DNA from: Conidiobolus incongruus B7586
Lineage: Eukaryota; Entomophthoromycota; Entomophthoromycetes; Entomophthorales; Conidiobolaceae
Direction: 5' to 3'
Length of the DNA: 20,861 nucleotides
Assembly: GCA_000697335.1 (NCBI GenBank)
Contig: JNEM01009578.1
Coordinates: forward strand, 1 to 20,861
Numbering within the stretch: the first letter of the stretch is position 1; each line of letters begins with the position of its first letter. The position numbers and the translations under genes were made by a program. The notes under the pieces were generated by a model, which made no database searches, had not been told where the DNA came from, and saw nothing but the letters and a program-made list of their open reading frames with translations. This document shows positions 20,397 to 20,861 of the stretch, piece after piece.

Positions 20397-20861
20397 CTAG
20401 TTTGGAATTTTCTCAACGTCAGTTATATTTGCTAAAATCGCAGGATCTGTATCTTTCAAAAGATTAAAAGCTTGAATTTGAAAATCCATCATTTTTTCAA
20501 ACTCTCGATATTCTGTAATGTTCATATTATTCATTCTAAGAAATTCATCACTTACAGGTTTTGGAGTTCTAAGTTTACCAGCTGTCGTACGATCGTTGGG
20601 TTCTACTTTGTCTTCTGGAGCAAGACCATTGGCAATATCTTCAGCCAAATTTTGCAAGTTTTGAGCTTTTATGCTCATAAAAGTCCATTTCTTGGAACTC
20701 ACTCCAAATTTAATCGTAGTTTTGGTCTTTTTGGATGCCCTAAATGAAGGTTGTCTCCAAAAATATCTCACTTGATTGTTTGAATTGGGAAGTTTATAGT
20801 CCCATAATTTGTTATAATAGCCACATATTGGTGGTAAAGATGGATTTAAGACCTCGGCAAC
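20397..20861 (-). CDS. Tyrosinase C, C-terminal part only (runs off the window)
   Basis: The frame is open from the window edge to TAG at 20397-20399, giving 154 residues of the C-terminal end of a third tyrosinase. The visible part starts VAEVLNPSLPP and continues ICGYY...DYKLPN, aligning with VYQVL...LCYQY...VELPK of gene A near the end of the catalytic core. The tail follows with NDRTTAGKLRTPKPVSD, matching the DRT-x3-K[IL]RTP motif of A and B. The copper-binding part lies beyond the window. The tail is more divergent than A is from B, and it ends in DVEKIPN without the long acidic end of A. A GTG at 20771 is in frame but is not the start, since homology continues upstream of it. It is on the same strand as A and B, so the array has at least three members. 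Confidence 0.9.
   Translation of the reverse strand, partial: VAEVLNPSLPPICGYYNKLWDYKLPNSNNQVRYFWRQPSFRASKKTKTTIKFGVSSKKWTFMSIKAQNLQNLAEDIANGLAPEDKVEPNDRTTAGKLRTPKPVSDEFLRMNNMNITEYREFEKMMDFQIQAFNLLKDTDPAILANITDVEKIPN

Noticed and set aside
20472-20747. Plus-strand frame of 91 codons
   Set aside because: Antisense shadow of the tyrosinase C tail.
1-20861. Transposons, retroelement fossils, CRISPR arrays, or an apicomplexan or dictyostelid origin suggested by the extreme AT content
   Set aside because: No transposase or reverse-transcriptase motifs, long terminal repeats or regular spacer arrays were seen. Fungal-type secreted tyrosinases and 52-57 nt introns fit an AT-rich fungus better, though the exact lineage is unproven.

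Overview
The window is eukaryotic nuclear DNA of extreme AT content: gene-free stretches are almost pure A/T, while coding parts are visibly richer in G and C. It has GT-AG introns of about 52-57 nt, one intact tRNA-Lys, no operons and wide gene spacing. The three tyrosinases follow the short secreted fungal pattern (H-x7-HG, FLPWHR-like CuA, Hxxx[12 protein letters not shown]). I infer an AT-rich early-diverging fungus, for example Entomophthorales or Glomeromycotina. This placement is inference; no marker gene fixes it.

Layout. 1-2.65 kb: no gene seen. 2723-3135 (+): a three-exon gene for a 102-residue protein with 15 cysteines. 3.1-6.8 kb: no gene seen. 6926-7465 (+): a protein with a poly-Ser tract and four predicted membrane segments, inside a C-skewed, less AT-rich island (about 6.12-7.96 kb). 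8093-8165 (+): tRNA-Lys(CTT). 8565-8634: an (AAT)n microsatellite. 9035-9429 (-): a second three-exon gene that no single open frame reveals. It is a paralogue of the cysteine-rich gene, with the same intron phases and the shared core CWN[DE]FCI[WF]GGMVIP...ASCC. 9.4-13.0 kb: nothing supportable. 13080-13355 (+): a small secreted, cysteine-free cationic protein. 13.6-14.4 kb: two orphan coding-like fragments on opposite strands.

14.9 kb to the end is a tandem array of three minus-strand tyrosinase genes: A (14910-16172, whole), B (17286-18535, whole except for one lost A in a homopolymer) and C (20397-20861, C-terminal part only, running off the window). A and B have signal peptides and all six copper-binding histidines. 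All three carry the same C-terminal tail with the motif DRT-x3-K[IL]RTP. A and B are probably secreted phenol or catechol oxidases acting in pigment or wall chemistry.

The most novel item is the pair of convergent cysteine-rich genes with conserved tiny first coding exons (7 and 16 nt). I do not recognise the family.
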